64,000 nt of DNA, taken from NCBI RefSeq assembly GCF_008831285.2, contig NC_045142.1:26487876-26551875 (forward strand). The letters run 5' to 3'. This document shows, piece after piece, positions 1 through 9,922 of this stretch. Under the pieces are notes generated by a model that was given only the letters and a program-made list of their open reading frames with translations, had not been told where the DNA came from and ran no database searches. The position numbers and the translations under genes are program-made. The stretch's first letter is position 1. Each line of letters opens with the position of its first letter. The DNA is from Nymphaea colorata (lineage: Eukaryota; Streptophyta; Magnoliopsida; Nymphaeales; Nymphaeaceae).

Positions 1-290
1 ATTAAAACGAAATTGTTACCTTTTTACAAGCTTGCCAAAAATCCCTCTCGGATTCAAGAAATCCTAGGAGGTAGACTATAAAGTCCTAGCTCATGTTCAT
101 TTGAAGTTAATCATCAGTAACCAAACGATGCCTCCCAGAAGCAACCTCGAAAATCTAACCTATCTTTTTTTTCATTCTTCTTCCCTTTTTTCTGTTGTTG
201 TTGCATCTGCCACTTGAAGCATGCTTGTGGTGACCGAGGTACTAAGAAGAGGAGCATCACAGACAGTGTTCCACTATTGAAAATCCTTCA
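1..290 (+). repeat. 5' LTR (partial) of the old Copia element
   Basis: This is homologous to 4106–4474 of the 3' LTR with many substitutions. It ends in CTTCA just before the primer-binding site. About 110 bp of the LTR should lie left of the window. Unlike the 3' LTR it carries only one copy of the 60-bp unit that is doubled there. Confidence 0.85.
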
Positions 291-291
291 T

Positions 292-305
292 TGGTATCAC
301 AGAGC
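292..305 (+). other. Primer-binding site, tRNA-iMet type, degraded
   Basis: The sequence TGGTATCACAGAGC lies one base after the LTR end. It resembles the canonical plant Copia primer site TGGTATCAGAGC with a two-base CA insertion. Confidence 0.7.
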
Positions 306-763
306 AGTTCTTCGAATCCAAAAATGACTTCTAGAGTGGAAGCCTCAGAACTGGCCAAGACCAAAAAACTCAATGGAACAAACTTCTATGCGTAGAAACA
401 TAGAATCATGTTGGCCTTGACCTTGGAGAAGTTGATCACACCAATACTACGATGTATGTTTAGTTGCTCTTAGAATAGTACAATTCATATAAGATGAAAA
501 AGTCAAACAGAATAGTTTGCCATATTAACAAGATGTTAGTACCTAGCTGTAGTGAGAAATATAATATCTGATAACATGCAGATATGCACCATCTTGAATA
601 GTCTACCACCTTCTTGGAATATGGCAGTCACTACCCTGAGTTTTCAGTTTGACACTCTAACTTTAGAGAAACTCCCATATACAATTAGCTATTGAGCAAG
701 AATGTCTCAAAAAAAAAATGATGTTGAACTTATGACAATTTAGGATAAACCACCTAGTAGCCA

Positions 764-1817
764 TAGGCCTGCACAACGAGTCGAGCCAACTCGGGCTGAC
801 TCGAACTCGCTCGATTAAACTCGGCTCGAGCTTGACTCGTTTATAAACGAGTTGAGTTCGAGCTTATAATGATACTCGAATAAGTAAACGATTCGAGTTC
901 GAGTTTTCAGAACTCGACTCGTTTATACTCGACTCGACTCATTTTTATAAAACGAGTTAAATTTTGAAAACCGATTCACCGGTTTAGGGTAAAAATTCAT
1001 CGGTTATATACTTTTTTCTTTCCCCCTTTCGAGTCTCTCTCTTCTGTCGACTCTACTATCCTCAGACCTCAGAGCTCTCCTCTCCACGACTCCACCGGTC
1101 CGCCGCACACCATCTCCACCGTCCGACATTCGGCATCTAACCACCAGCTGGTCCAGCTCCACCTTCCGGCCTGCCGAGTTCCGCCTGCGTTGCACCAGGT
1201 ATGTTCCCCTCTTTTTCATGCGCCCTTTCTTTGCCTCTCCCTCTCTTAAACTCTCGTGGTCTCTCTCTCAATTGTCCATGTTCTTCTACCGTAGTTGTAT
1301 TGGTTGCTGTTCGACCACTGCCGTTCGTTCAGCTCCACAACTGCCACCTTGCAGAAACGCTTGTCTCTGACTGTGATGTTTTAGGGATTTCATTTTCCCC
1401 AACATGAAACGCCTGTCTCTGACTGTTATTTTTTTAGGGCTTTCATTTTCCCCAACATGCAAGATCCATCTGAAGGCGTCTTCTCTTCTATCGCAGCAAC
1501 ATTGGAGCCGTCCGACCACCACCGCATTCCTCCAGTGTCCTTTGACTACCACCCCTCGTCCACCTGCACGATCTACGCCTTCCAGGTGCTCTGCGCCTCT
1601 CTCTCTCTCTCCCTGAATCTTAATCGAGCAAGAACTTTTGTGTACTCGAGTTAATCGAGTTAACCGAGTCGAGCTCGAGCTCGACTTTGTTAATCGAGTC
1701 GAGCTCGAGCTTGTGTTAGGCAGCTCAACTCGAGTTCGAGTCGAGCTCGAGCTCGTTGAGTCGAGTCGAGCTCGAGCTGGGCAAGCTTGAGCTCGACTCG
1801 GCTCGTGTGCAGCCCTA
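764..1817. mobile_element. Non-autonomous hAT element nested in the Copia gag region
   Basis: The left end TAGGCCTGCACAACGAG and the reverse complement of the right end, TAGGGCTGCACACGAG, form terminal inverted repeats. The flanks are an 8-bp target duplication, AGTAGCCA at 756–763 and AGTAGTCA at 1818–1825 (one mismatch), which is diagnostic of the hAT superfamily. Both ends are packed with CGAG/CTCGAG subterminal motifs (about 775–960 and 1640–1805), the usual transposase-binding layout of hATs. The 1054-bp interior has no transposase reading frame. It contains a GC-richer core (about 1020–1620) with a 52-bp tandem duplication at about 1354–1457. It was probably mobilised by a transposase in trans. 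Confidence 0.85.
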
Positions 1818-3355
1818 AGTAGTCATGTGCATGTAAAACCAAAAAGAATTTAAAAGAGAAACAATGGCAAATATAAGAACAATTTTGCAGGTAATCAGAA
1901 AACACAAGGAACTGTGTTGAAATGCTACAAACGCGAAAAGCTTGGACACATTAAAAAAAATTGTTTGACAAAATTTCCAAACAAGAAGAACAACAATGGT
2001 TATGACAACAACAACAGGAAGAGAAATCAAGATGACTCCAACAGAGAAGTCATTTGTATTGTGTCAAAGTGCTTGTTCGCAGGTGAAGATCTGACTGGTT
2101 GGTGGATTGATTCGGGAGCTACTCATCATATTGCAAAGATGAAAGAAGGTTTGATTCATATCGAAGACCTGAGTCGATGAATGCAAAATGTTTATATGGG
2201 TAATAATTCATATTGTTATATTGTGGGAATTGTGTCATATCGTCTAAATGTTGGGGGCACAATTGTCATTCTTACTGAAGTCTTGTATGCCCCTTCACGA
2301 GGAGGAATCTGGTGTCTGTCCCCGCTCTAACTAAGAAATGTTTTGAAGTCTGTTTTGTTTTAGAAAAAGTCACATTGGGAAAACATAGAAAGACTATGTT
2401 TGGAGGAAAATATGTAAAAGAACATGACATATTTAAACTAAATGACATGAATAAAGCTTCTAGTTCTGCATATATTGACTATGCAATGAGTGTGAGTACA
2501 AACTTATGGCATGCAAGATTAAGTAATGTAAGCATTAACAAGATTAGGACTCTAGCACAACAAGGTATAATATCTGATATAATTATAAATGATTTTGCGA
2601 AATGCGAGTCGTGTTTGTATGAAAAAATGGCAAGAAAACTCTTTTCGTCCGAATTAATTTGGGCTATTGAATTGAAAATAATCCATACAAATATATGTGG
2701 ACCTTTCAAATGTCATAAAAGACCTAAAACTCATCCTTCATATTTGAGCGATTACTGTGTATATTTTGCAGAAGAGCTATACTATTTAGCAAACATTGAT
2801 GAAATGTTCAACAATTGACATATGACGAGGCCATAAACTTGTATGAATCGTCAGATTGGGTAAACATTATGGATAAGAAAATAGAATCCATAGAAAAAAA
2901 TTAAGTTTGGGAACTAGTAGATCTCCCTAATGATAGAAGACTCATTGAGTGTAAATGAGTGCTAAAGAAAAAGTATGAAACAGACATATCAATTGAGAAA
3001 TTTAAAGCTAAACTGGTGACGAAAGGTTTTTTCCAAAAAGAATGAATTGATTACTTAGAAACTTATTCGTTGGTAGCAAAGTTTGCAACAATCAGAATAA
3101 TTATGGCTATTGCAACCTTCTATGACTTTGATGTTTGTCAAACGAATGTGAAAATTGCTTTTCTGAATGGTAAGTTAAAGGAAACCATATATATGATTCA
3201 ACCACAGGAATATGTCATTAAAGAAAATGAAGACAATGTGTACAAGCTACATAAATAACTGTACGGTTTGAAACAAATGCCTAGACAGTAGTATTTTGTC
3301 TTTCATAAGGCAATTACAAAGCTTTGATACATAGCAAATCAACCATACCAATGTG

Positions 3356-3356
<1 letters not shown>

Positions 3357-3390
<34 letters not shown>

Positions 3391-3391
3391 G
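3357..3391. repeat. (AT)n microsatellite within the old Copia RT region
   Basis: An alternating TA tract interrupted by one G lies just before the YVDD remnant. It is a later expansion in dead coding sequence. Confidence 0.85.
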
Positions 3392-3993
3392 GAAAAGTGA
3401 GGGTCTCTTTTGCATCTTGTCATTATATGTTGATGACATTCTATTAACCAGAAATGACAATGATATGATATCCAAAACAAAAACTTGGTTACACACAATA
3501 AGCAAAATATGTAACATATAATATTGTAATTACCTTTAATGTCTTGATAAAACGGTTTCTGAAAGACTTGAGATTAGGTTTTGATCATAAACCAAATCAA
3601 CTATACTGTGATAATTAGGCAGCAATATCACTTATGAAAAATGGAGCTGTTTGTCCAAAGAGTAAACATATAATGGTGAAATATCATTATATCCATGAAA
3701 TGATTGAGAAAAATGAAATCTCAACTGATTACATGTCTACCAATGACATGGTGGTTGATTCCATAATTAAAAAAAAATAACTGAAGACTTGTTTACCAAG
3801 CATGTAGCCCATATGAAGCTAAGATATATCTGAAAGGTTGTGATGAAAAACTATTGAATAGAAAACTTGCTACAAACCTTGAAAAAATGTAAATTACGAT
3901 GGACAAACCAATTATGGAAAACCACATAACTAAAGGTCACGAAAACCTATACATAGTGAAAGCAAACTGACAATCTCATGGTCAAATGAAAAA

Positions 3994-4474
3994 TGTTAGA
4001 TAGTGGCCCTGAGCCATATCCTTCATCTCATAACTGTAAGAGGGTCCACTTGTAGTTACGAGATGAAATTGCCAAGAAATTGATTTCCAAAATTAAAAGA
4101 TTTCATTAAAACGAAATTGTTATCTTTTTACAAGCTTGCCAAAAATCCCTCTAGTCATTACCGAAGCTGGGATTCAGGAAATCCTGAGAGGCGGACTATA
4201 AAGTCCCAACTTATGTTCATTTGAAGTTGGGATTCAGGAAATCCTGAGAAGCGGACTATAAAGTCCCAACTTATGTTCATTTGAAGTTAATCATCCAATT
4301 AACCAAACGGCGCCTCCCAAAAGCAAACCTGGAAATCTAACCTATATTTTTTCACCCCTTATTCTTCCCTTTTTCATGTTGTTGTTGCATTTGTCGCTTG
4401 AAGAATGCTGTCGGAGATCGAGGTGTGCAGAAGAGGAGCATCACAGACGTTGTTCTGCTGCCAACAATCTTTCA
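3994..4474 (+). repeat. 3' LTR of the old Copia element
   Basis: It starts TGTTAGATAG after a decayed purine tract (the Copia-typical end just before TGTTAG) and ends TTTCA. It matches 1–290 from about 4106. It contains a direct duplication of 60 bp (4163–4222 and 4223–4282, two or three differences). The 5' LTR has this unit once, so the duplication arose after insertion, or in only one copy. Confidence 0.82.
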
Positions 4475-6200
4475 GCCACCCTACCAGACTGGACTGAACA
4501 GATTTGGGCAACTTTTGGCTAGATCTTCATTTCAAAACAACCACATTCCACAGGAGCTTGAACATAAGCAACAAGCATGGTACTGATTATGATTTATAAA
4601 TCGCTTCTTCTGTTTCATTTCACCTTAAAAAATTTGGAAATCGCATTTTTTCTACTTCACAAAAAGCAAAAGGTTGCTCCTTAAATCTCTGATGTAAAAG
4701 TTGGATGGAAGAAGACGCAACTGATATTTAAAGTAGTAAAAAACAAATTCAATCGCTCATTTCCATGATTACATATCCTGAACCTACAAGACGTCTTTTA
4801 GGTAGGGGGAAATCGTTCTTATGCATTATTATCTTATAGCATTGACATTGTATGTTGAAAGCCTTTTGAATCCTATGAACCCTTGGGTGTGTTTGAGACA
4901 AAGGAAGCGCATCTCACAATAACTCAGTTTATAAAACAAAGTAAATTTTCTCAAAGTTCCAAAAAATTATATGTGCTCACAATAAATATGCCAAGCATAC
5001 AAATTTTGACACAATTATAGATGTGGTATATGTATATATATGGTATAAACAACAAGTTATATATATATATATAGAGAGAGAGAGAGAACTCCAATAGGAT
5101 ATTGTCTTCCTAACATTATTTGTAGTTGTATTAAACTTTTATTTTCGTAATTAATTTTATCTTGGATGTCTTGAAAATTTGAAGTACTAATATTTGTAGT
5201 TTCTTCAATACCCAAATTGTTAACTCAGAACATTCACCTCAAACTTCTTTTTTGCAAACTTTCATGATTTTTAGGTGATGCTATTACTTCAAAGATATCC
5301 ACTTTTTTTTTTTTTAATTTTCTCTTAGTCTTTCATCTTAAATAGATCAAACACCAATATGAGTTGGAAAGAAAGAGAAAAAGAAAGAAATTTAAAAAAA
5401 GGTAGGTATCAAAACCATACAAGGTGTTAAGACCCATAATGAATCATCAAAGTCCTTGATATATTACATAGATGATCGAAAGAAAAAAAACAAAGAAAAA
5501 GTTGTAAACTAGTATGAGGGTACCAAAATCCTCCATCTTTTTATTTTCCTTCTTCTCATAATCATTTATACACAACAAAATCAAAGGCCACAATGATTCG
5601 TTATAGGTTTGGCACCTAAGGGTTTAAATATATAAAGGATATATTCATCTCTTTTTTTTTCTCATTTTCCCTTAATTTCCTGGTTACTCTTTGCCTGCTT
5701 ATATATATATATATAAGGGAATTATTAGATGGCTCTACCGAAGAAAAGTTAAGAAGAAAGTAAGGGAAACATAGATGCAACATGTCCACCCTACGATCAA
5801 AGGCTAGGAAATTGGAAACCCAACTCTTGTATCGAATAAAGATGGAAACACGCAACAACACTCTTTTGTTATCGTATGCCTTTTCTTTTTTTCCTCTTCC
5901 CAATGTTGTCTACCCAAAAACAAGGGGAAGAAAGCAACGGGTTTCTGCCCATCATACAGGTAGACGTTGACGATTTTTTTTTTTTAAAAAAAAAGAAGTA
6001 GGAAGCTTTAAGTTCAAGAGGCTCCCACATTTATGATCTTTTATTCATCAATAAATTGCTATAGTGTTTTTTCTTTAAAAAGGAAAACAAAAGAGAAAAC
6101 CTAGAGTTTATTCATGCACTTCATTTTACACACCAAAAAACAAGTTTTTGCAGTTGATTGCCATTTTTCAAGAAAATGCAGAATCACTCATGCCATTAGC

Positions 6201-6224
6201 TATATATATATATATATATATATA
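6201..6224. repeat. (TA)12 microsatellite
   Basis: A perfect TA dinucleotide array. A similar array follows at 6379–6403. Confidence 0.95.
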
Positions 6225-7517
6225 GTTATTTATTAGTCACATAACAATCTAATCAAGACCTTTGACATGAAATATATGGATGGTTGAAAAAAAAAACAAA
6301 AATAAAAATATACCAACAATTCGATTATTAAAATGTTCATGACCTTTTTAAATTTTTCTTTTGTATCCATCGTGTTGATTATATATATATATATATATAT
6401 ATAAAAAGTAGACTGAAAACTTGATTGACTTATTATTTTCTTTTTACATCCAACTCCACCACCCCTCACCGGTAGCAGCCCTGCCCCACCGTTGCGAGAG
6501 CCCTATAGAAGAGAAGGGAAGCTGCTGGGGCTTCTCCTCCGCCTCCACCCTTGATCAGGCGGACCGCTGGTGGCGGCAGGGGGAGGGCTGCCGACCGTCA
6601 GAGAAGGAGAGGGAAGAAGAGGAGGAAGGGAGATAGAGAAAAAAGATGTTCATCAATATGAACTGTTGTTAGATTTGATCATATGGCTTACATTTGATGT
6701 TCCACGATGTCGTTATAAACTGAATGTGATTAGAGAGATTGACGTGTTGGATCAAAAAGCCAGTTTGACTAAAGAGGTAGCAAAACTTGTCAGACAAGGA
6801 GTCAATCGTGGTTGCTCTTTGAACTCGAGCTCTTCATTTTTTTTAACCTTAATATTATATGATTTGATAAAAATGAATTGAGCTGACCATGCAGCACGTG
6901 ATCATGTGGGCATGACTGACAAAAACGATCTGCCTTGTTTAAAAGCATTTCTTTTTAATACGCAAACTTAGGTGATGCAAACTCCTACCGCATCACAGAA
7001 AGATATATTCGACTGGTAATTGTGCAGGTGTGTAAGTGCATTCACACACTAACAAGGACAAGGTAGATAGTTTAATATCTGAATAGAAAGTTGTGAGAGG
7101 AGGAACGGACATTTTGGTAACTTGTTAAAAAGCTGCCTTTAGCATCCTTTTGTTTTCTTTTTTTTGTCTTTAGAAAAAAAAAATGTTTTAGTATGAACTA
7201 AGGGTATTTTAATCATTATACATATTAAACACAAAAAATTATGCACCAATATGACATAATATACGTACACTATACAGAGCACTTCTCACCCTAGGGCTTA
7301 TATATCTCTGTGTAGAGTTACATAAAAAGTAAGCCGGCGCTCATGAAAAATAAACCAGCGACTAGATTTATGCCAGCCGTTAGCACAAACAAACAACTTA
7401 GAACCTTCAATTTATACATACGATTCCAATTTCCACACTTTAGACTGCCTGCCTCTGGCTTGTCTGAACTGCTTGCTTGTTAATATGAAAAACAGGAAGT
7501 CCACTACTACTTGAGGA

Positions 7518-7665
7518 CAGTGGCGGAGCCGTGGGCAACTGCACCAGTCTTTTGAAATTTCTTTATTTTTTAAGGTGCTTCCTTGGATATGTATAAATGT
7601 CCCACTAGATATGAGTATTTTTAAATGTTTTGCCCTTTCGACCAATTTTGCGGGCTCTGACACTG
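7518..7665. mobile_element. hAT MITE (Tip100-like ends), 148 bp
   Basis: The left end CAGTGGCGGAGCC pairs with the reverse-complemented right end CAGTGTCAGAGCC. A perfect 8-bp target duplication CTTGAGGA flanks it at 7510–7517 and 7666–7673. The CAG-GGCGGAGC-type end is typical of plant Tip100-related hAT elements. It has no coding capacity. Confidence 0.85.
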
Positions 7666-8859
7666 CTTGAGGACGCGAACCAAGCTCTTTCTTTCACGAC
7701 TCCACCACGTACGCAAACTCTTATTAGCCTTGTGCCCTTTCAAATTGGATAGGTTTTCAAGTCATTCTATAGTCCAATTAGTGAAGCTTCTATAAAGCCC
7801 TCAAGAAATAGATGTTAGAAGAATAATTCCTTTAGCACAAGAAAAGATGCTCCTAATGTCAGAGAAGTTCTCTTCCACAAGTTTGGAATAAGAGAATTTG
7901 TTGCTTCAGTGAATTTTCACCTCAAAAAATGCAGTCCCCATTTTCAAACAAATTCAAATGATCAAGGTTTGGTTCTAACACGATAGGCAACTAAAAAAAC
8001 AATACATGAACTCAAACCGGTGCTCTTTAAGTGAGCAGAAGCCACTTGAAAAAATGGCCGAAACCTGCCTTCATTCTCTCTATCCTCAAGATTCAGGGTA
8101 GTTTTGAAAACTAGGTGAACTTGTGGTATACTAGTCAATTAGAGTATCACATTACCACCATATACAGTCCAACGAAATAGTACCCATGAGAATCAAACTA
8201 GCAACTAGGCTTTTACCAGCCGGTCAACCTATAAGCTAAGCTACACCACTTGAATAACTCAAACCAATGTTTTCAAGCTTGATTACTATCAATGAATAAT
8301 GCGGTTGAAATCAATGCATGTGATGCGCCAACTGCATCAATTCACTGCCATGATTTATTCTTTAATTATTTCACATGTTTGTTATTATATTATGTCTTCT
8401 TTTAACAATTGATTCAAACTTATAAATCATTTTATGTTTTATTCCATAAATTTGTAGCAGATCTTTTGAACAGAAAGAATCGTTTCTCAATCGGAAAACA
8501 AGAGAAAAGAATTTGCAAAGGTCTGAATTTTGTTAAGAAGGGTTCTGTTCAAAAATTCATTCTAACACTACTGGTTAAAAAATGCATCAAATCAAGTGTT
8601 TAATGACTTTGGCATGTTAAGATACCTAGTGGATAACGTGCATCCATTTTTCTGTCCTCTCTTAAAAAGGAAACTTGGAAAATTACTTTAATCGAGAACA
8701 TGGAGCCATCAGGCAGCCCACAGGGAAAAATTCAATTTAACAAATCATGAGGATCGATCGATAAAAGAAATGGAGGAAAAGGAAAAAAATTCAGGCGTAC
8801 GCCTCACGAATTCCGCGATGTTGTGTGTAGAGAAAAGTAACCTCTCTCTCTCTCTGTGT

Positions 8860-9128
8860 CTCTCTCTAGACACCGAAGTCTAATGGGTCGTTAGAGGAAG
8901 AATTTTGATTTCGTTAGGAGTCGTGGGAGCAAAAAGCGGAGGTGGGGTGAGAGAGTCGGAGTTCCTTAGATCCGATTTCTCTCTCCGTTGCGTGCGAGAA
9001 ATCCTACCCTTTGCTTCTTCAACCGTCAATCCCCCTCTTCTAACAGTAGAAAAAGCCATTCTTCCCTCTGCCCTCCTCCTGTCTTTCTGAAGGAAAGCAA
9101 TGCCCATTCCTTTTCCTTTTTTGTTCAG
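8860..9128 (+). other. Probable 5' leader exon of the DPD1-type gene
   Basis: A CT-rich stretch at 8840–8870, typical of plant leaders, precedes a consensus donor CAG|GTAAGC after 9128. The next good acceptor, CGTAG, is at 9898, 24 bases before the start codon, so a 770-bp leader intron is likely. The transcription start is not determined. A short upstream ORF begins at 9100 and, after splicing, would end at 9905. Confidence 0.55.
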
Positions 9129-9922
9129 GTAAGCCCTTGATCTTTCACTAGGATATCTTGTTCTACTTCTGTTTGTGGACGACGCTTTGTTGGTGATTTC
9201 GTTTTTTTTTTTTTTTTTTTTCTGGGTATCCAATTTTTTGCATGGTGGTGGTTCTGCATTTCTATTGGGACATGATTTTGTATCTGATAAGCTTTGGGGA
9301 TCCTCTCTCTTGGGTTCTACTGTTGATATGCAGTATTAGTGAAAAGGATTGTGGCTTCCTGTTGTTTGTCTTTTATGATAGGATCTTCGTTTGCTTCGTC
9401 GTTCCCATGATCTGTTATCCATTTTTATCTGTTGAATGTCCTTGGGAGCTCATTCAATGAGTTCAAATGAAGCCACATGTCCTTCTCCCTATGTTCAAGT
9501 TATGAGGACTGTCTGGCTGGATAGAAATTCATGAAATAGTAGTTTGGTTGATCACGTTGTGGCTTATTATCCTATCCGGAAAAGTGGGACCGGGACGTGC
9601 TGGCCAATTGCCTTATGCTCCGCACACGAATACTGCGCAAGTTATCTCATTTCTTTGATAAATGGCAGTTCTAAAAGACACGATAAAGGCAAAACCAATC
9701 AAGTAAATGGAAACAAAGATCAGATAGTTTGAGTAAAGAAACCAAATGCTTCTCTTGAATTTTTCAAGTCTTTGGAGGGTCATCTACTATAAGAATATTT
9801 CTTTTACAATTGAATTTAGATTCGTTTATTAAAGATCAATATTTTCTGTCTCGCATCTGATAAGAAGTCATTCTCCTGCACTGTTCAAAATTTCGTAGGC
9901 CTTGAACGTGAGACCAGTTAGA

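Larger units (their letters stand above)
324..3790 (+). pseudogene. Remnant gag-pol of the old Copia element
   Basis: Gag starts at 324 (MTSRVEASELAKTKK) and meets a stop within about 25 codons. The hAT element then interrupts it at 764–1817. Downstream, a degenerate zinc knuckle (CYKREKLGHIKKNC, second Cys replaced) lies near 1920, and a protease motif (WIDSGATHH) near 2104. A pre-integrase stretch starts near 2506 (LWHARL) and breaks off near 2760. It is followed at once by RT sequence (from about 2825, with internal stops). Further RT motifs are LYGLKQ near 3260 and YVDD near 3430. An RNase H tail (AAISLMKNGA, near 3620–3780) closes it. The abrupt joins show internal deletions of the integrase core and of the RT–RNase H connector. 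It cannot encode a working polyprotein. Confidence 0.85.
1..4474 (+). mobile_element. Degenerate Ty1/Copia LTR retrotransposon, left end outside window
   Basis: A decayed Copia element is read on the + strand. The first bases of the window match the sequence from about 4106 on, so the window opens inside the 5' LTR, and a second LTR copy lies at 3994–4474. Between them, in Copia order, are a tRNA-iMet-like primer site, a gag remnant, a zinc knuckle, a protease motif, a pre-integrase segment, reverse transcriptase pieces with YVDD, and an RNase H tail. Stops and frameshifts occur throughout. Without the nested hAT insertion the internal part is only about 2.6 kb, against about 4 kb or more in intact Copia elements. 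The integrase core and the RT–RNase H connector are missing. The element is inactive. LTR divergence and these deletions indicate an old insertion. Confidence 0.88.
4475..8820. other. AT-rich spacer without a supportable gene
   Basis: The spacer is AT-rich with several microsatellites: TA at 5058–5072 followed by GA to 5086, TA at 5700–5716, 6201–6224 and 6379–6403. A locally GC-rich patch at about 6450–6640 gives short open frames with no recognisable family. A hAT MITE lies at 7518–7665, and tRNA-like promoter boxes lie on the minus strand near 8170–8250. No frame in this interval shows splice-compatible conserved domains. Confidence 0.7.

Noticed and set aside
6421..6881. Open frames around the GC-rich patch as a gene
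   Set aside because: No recognisable family, no splice structure, and low-complexity Glu/Arg-rich content.
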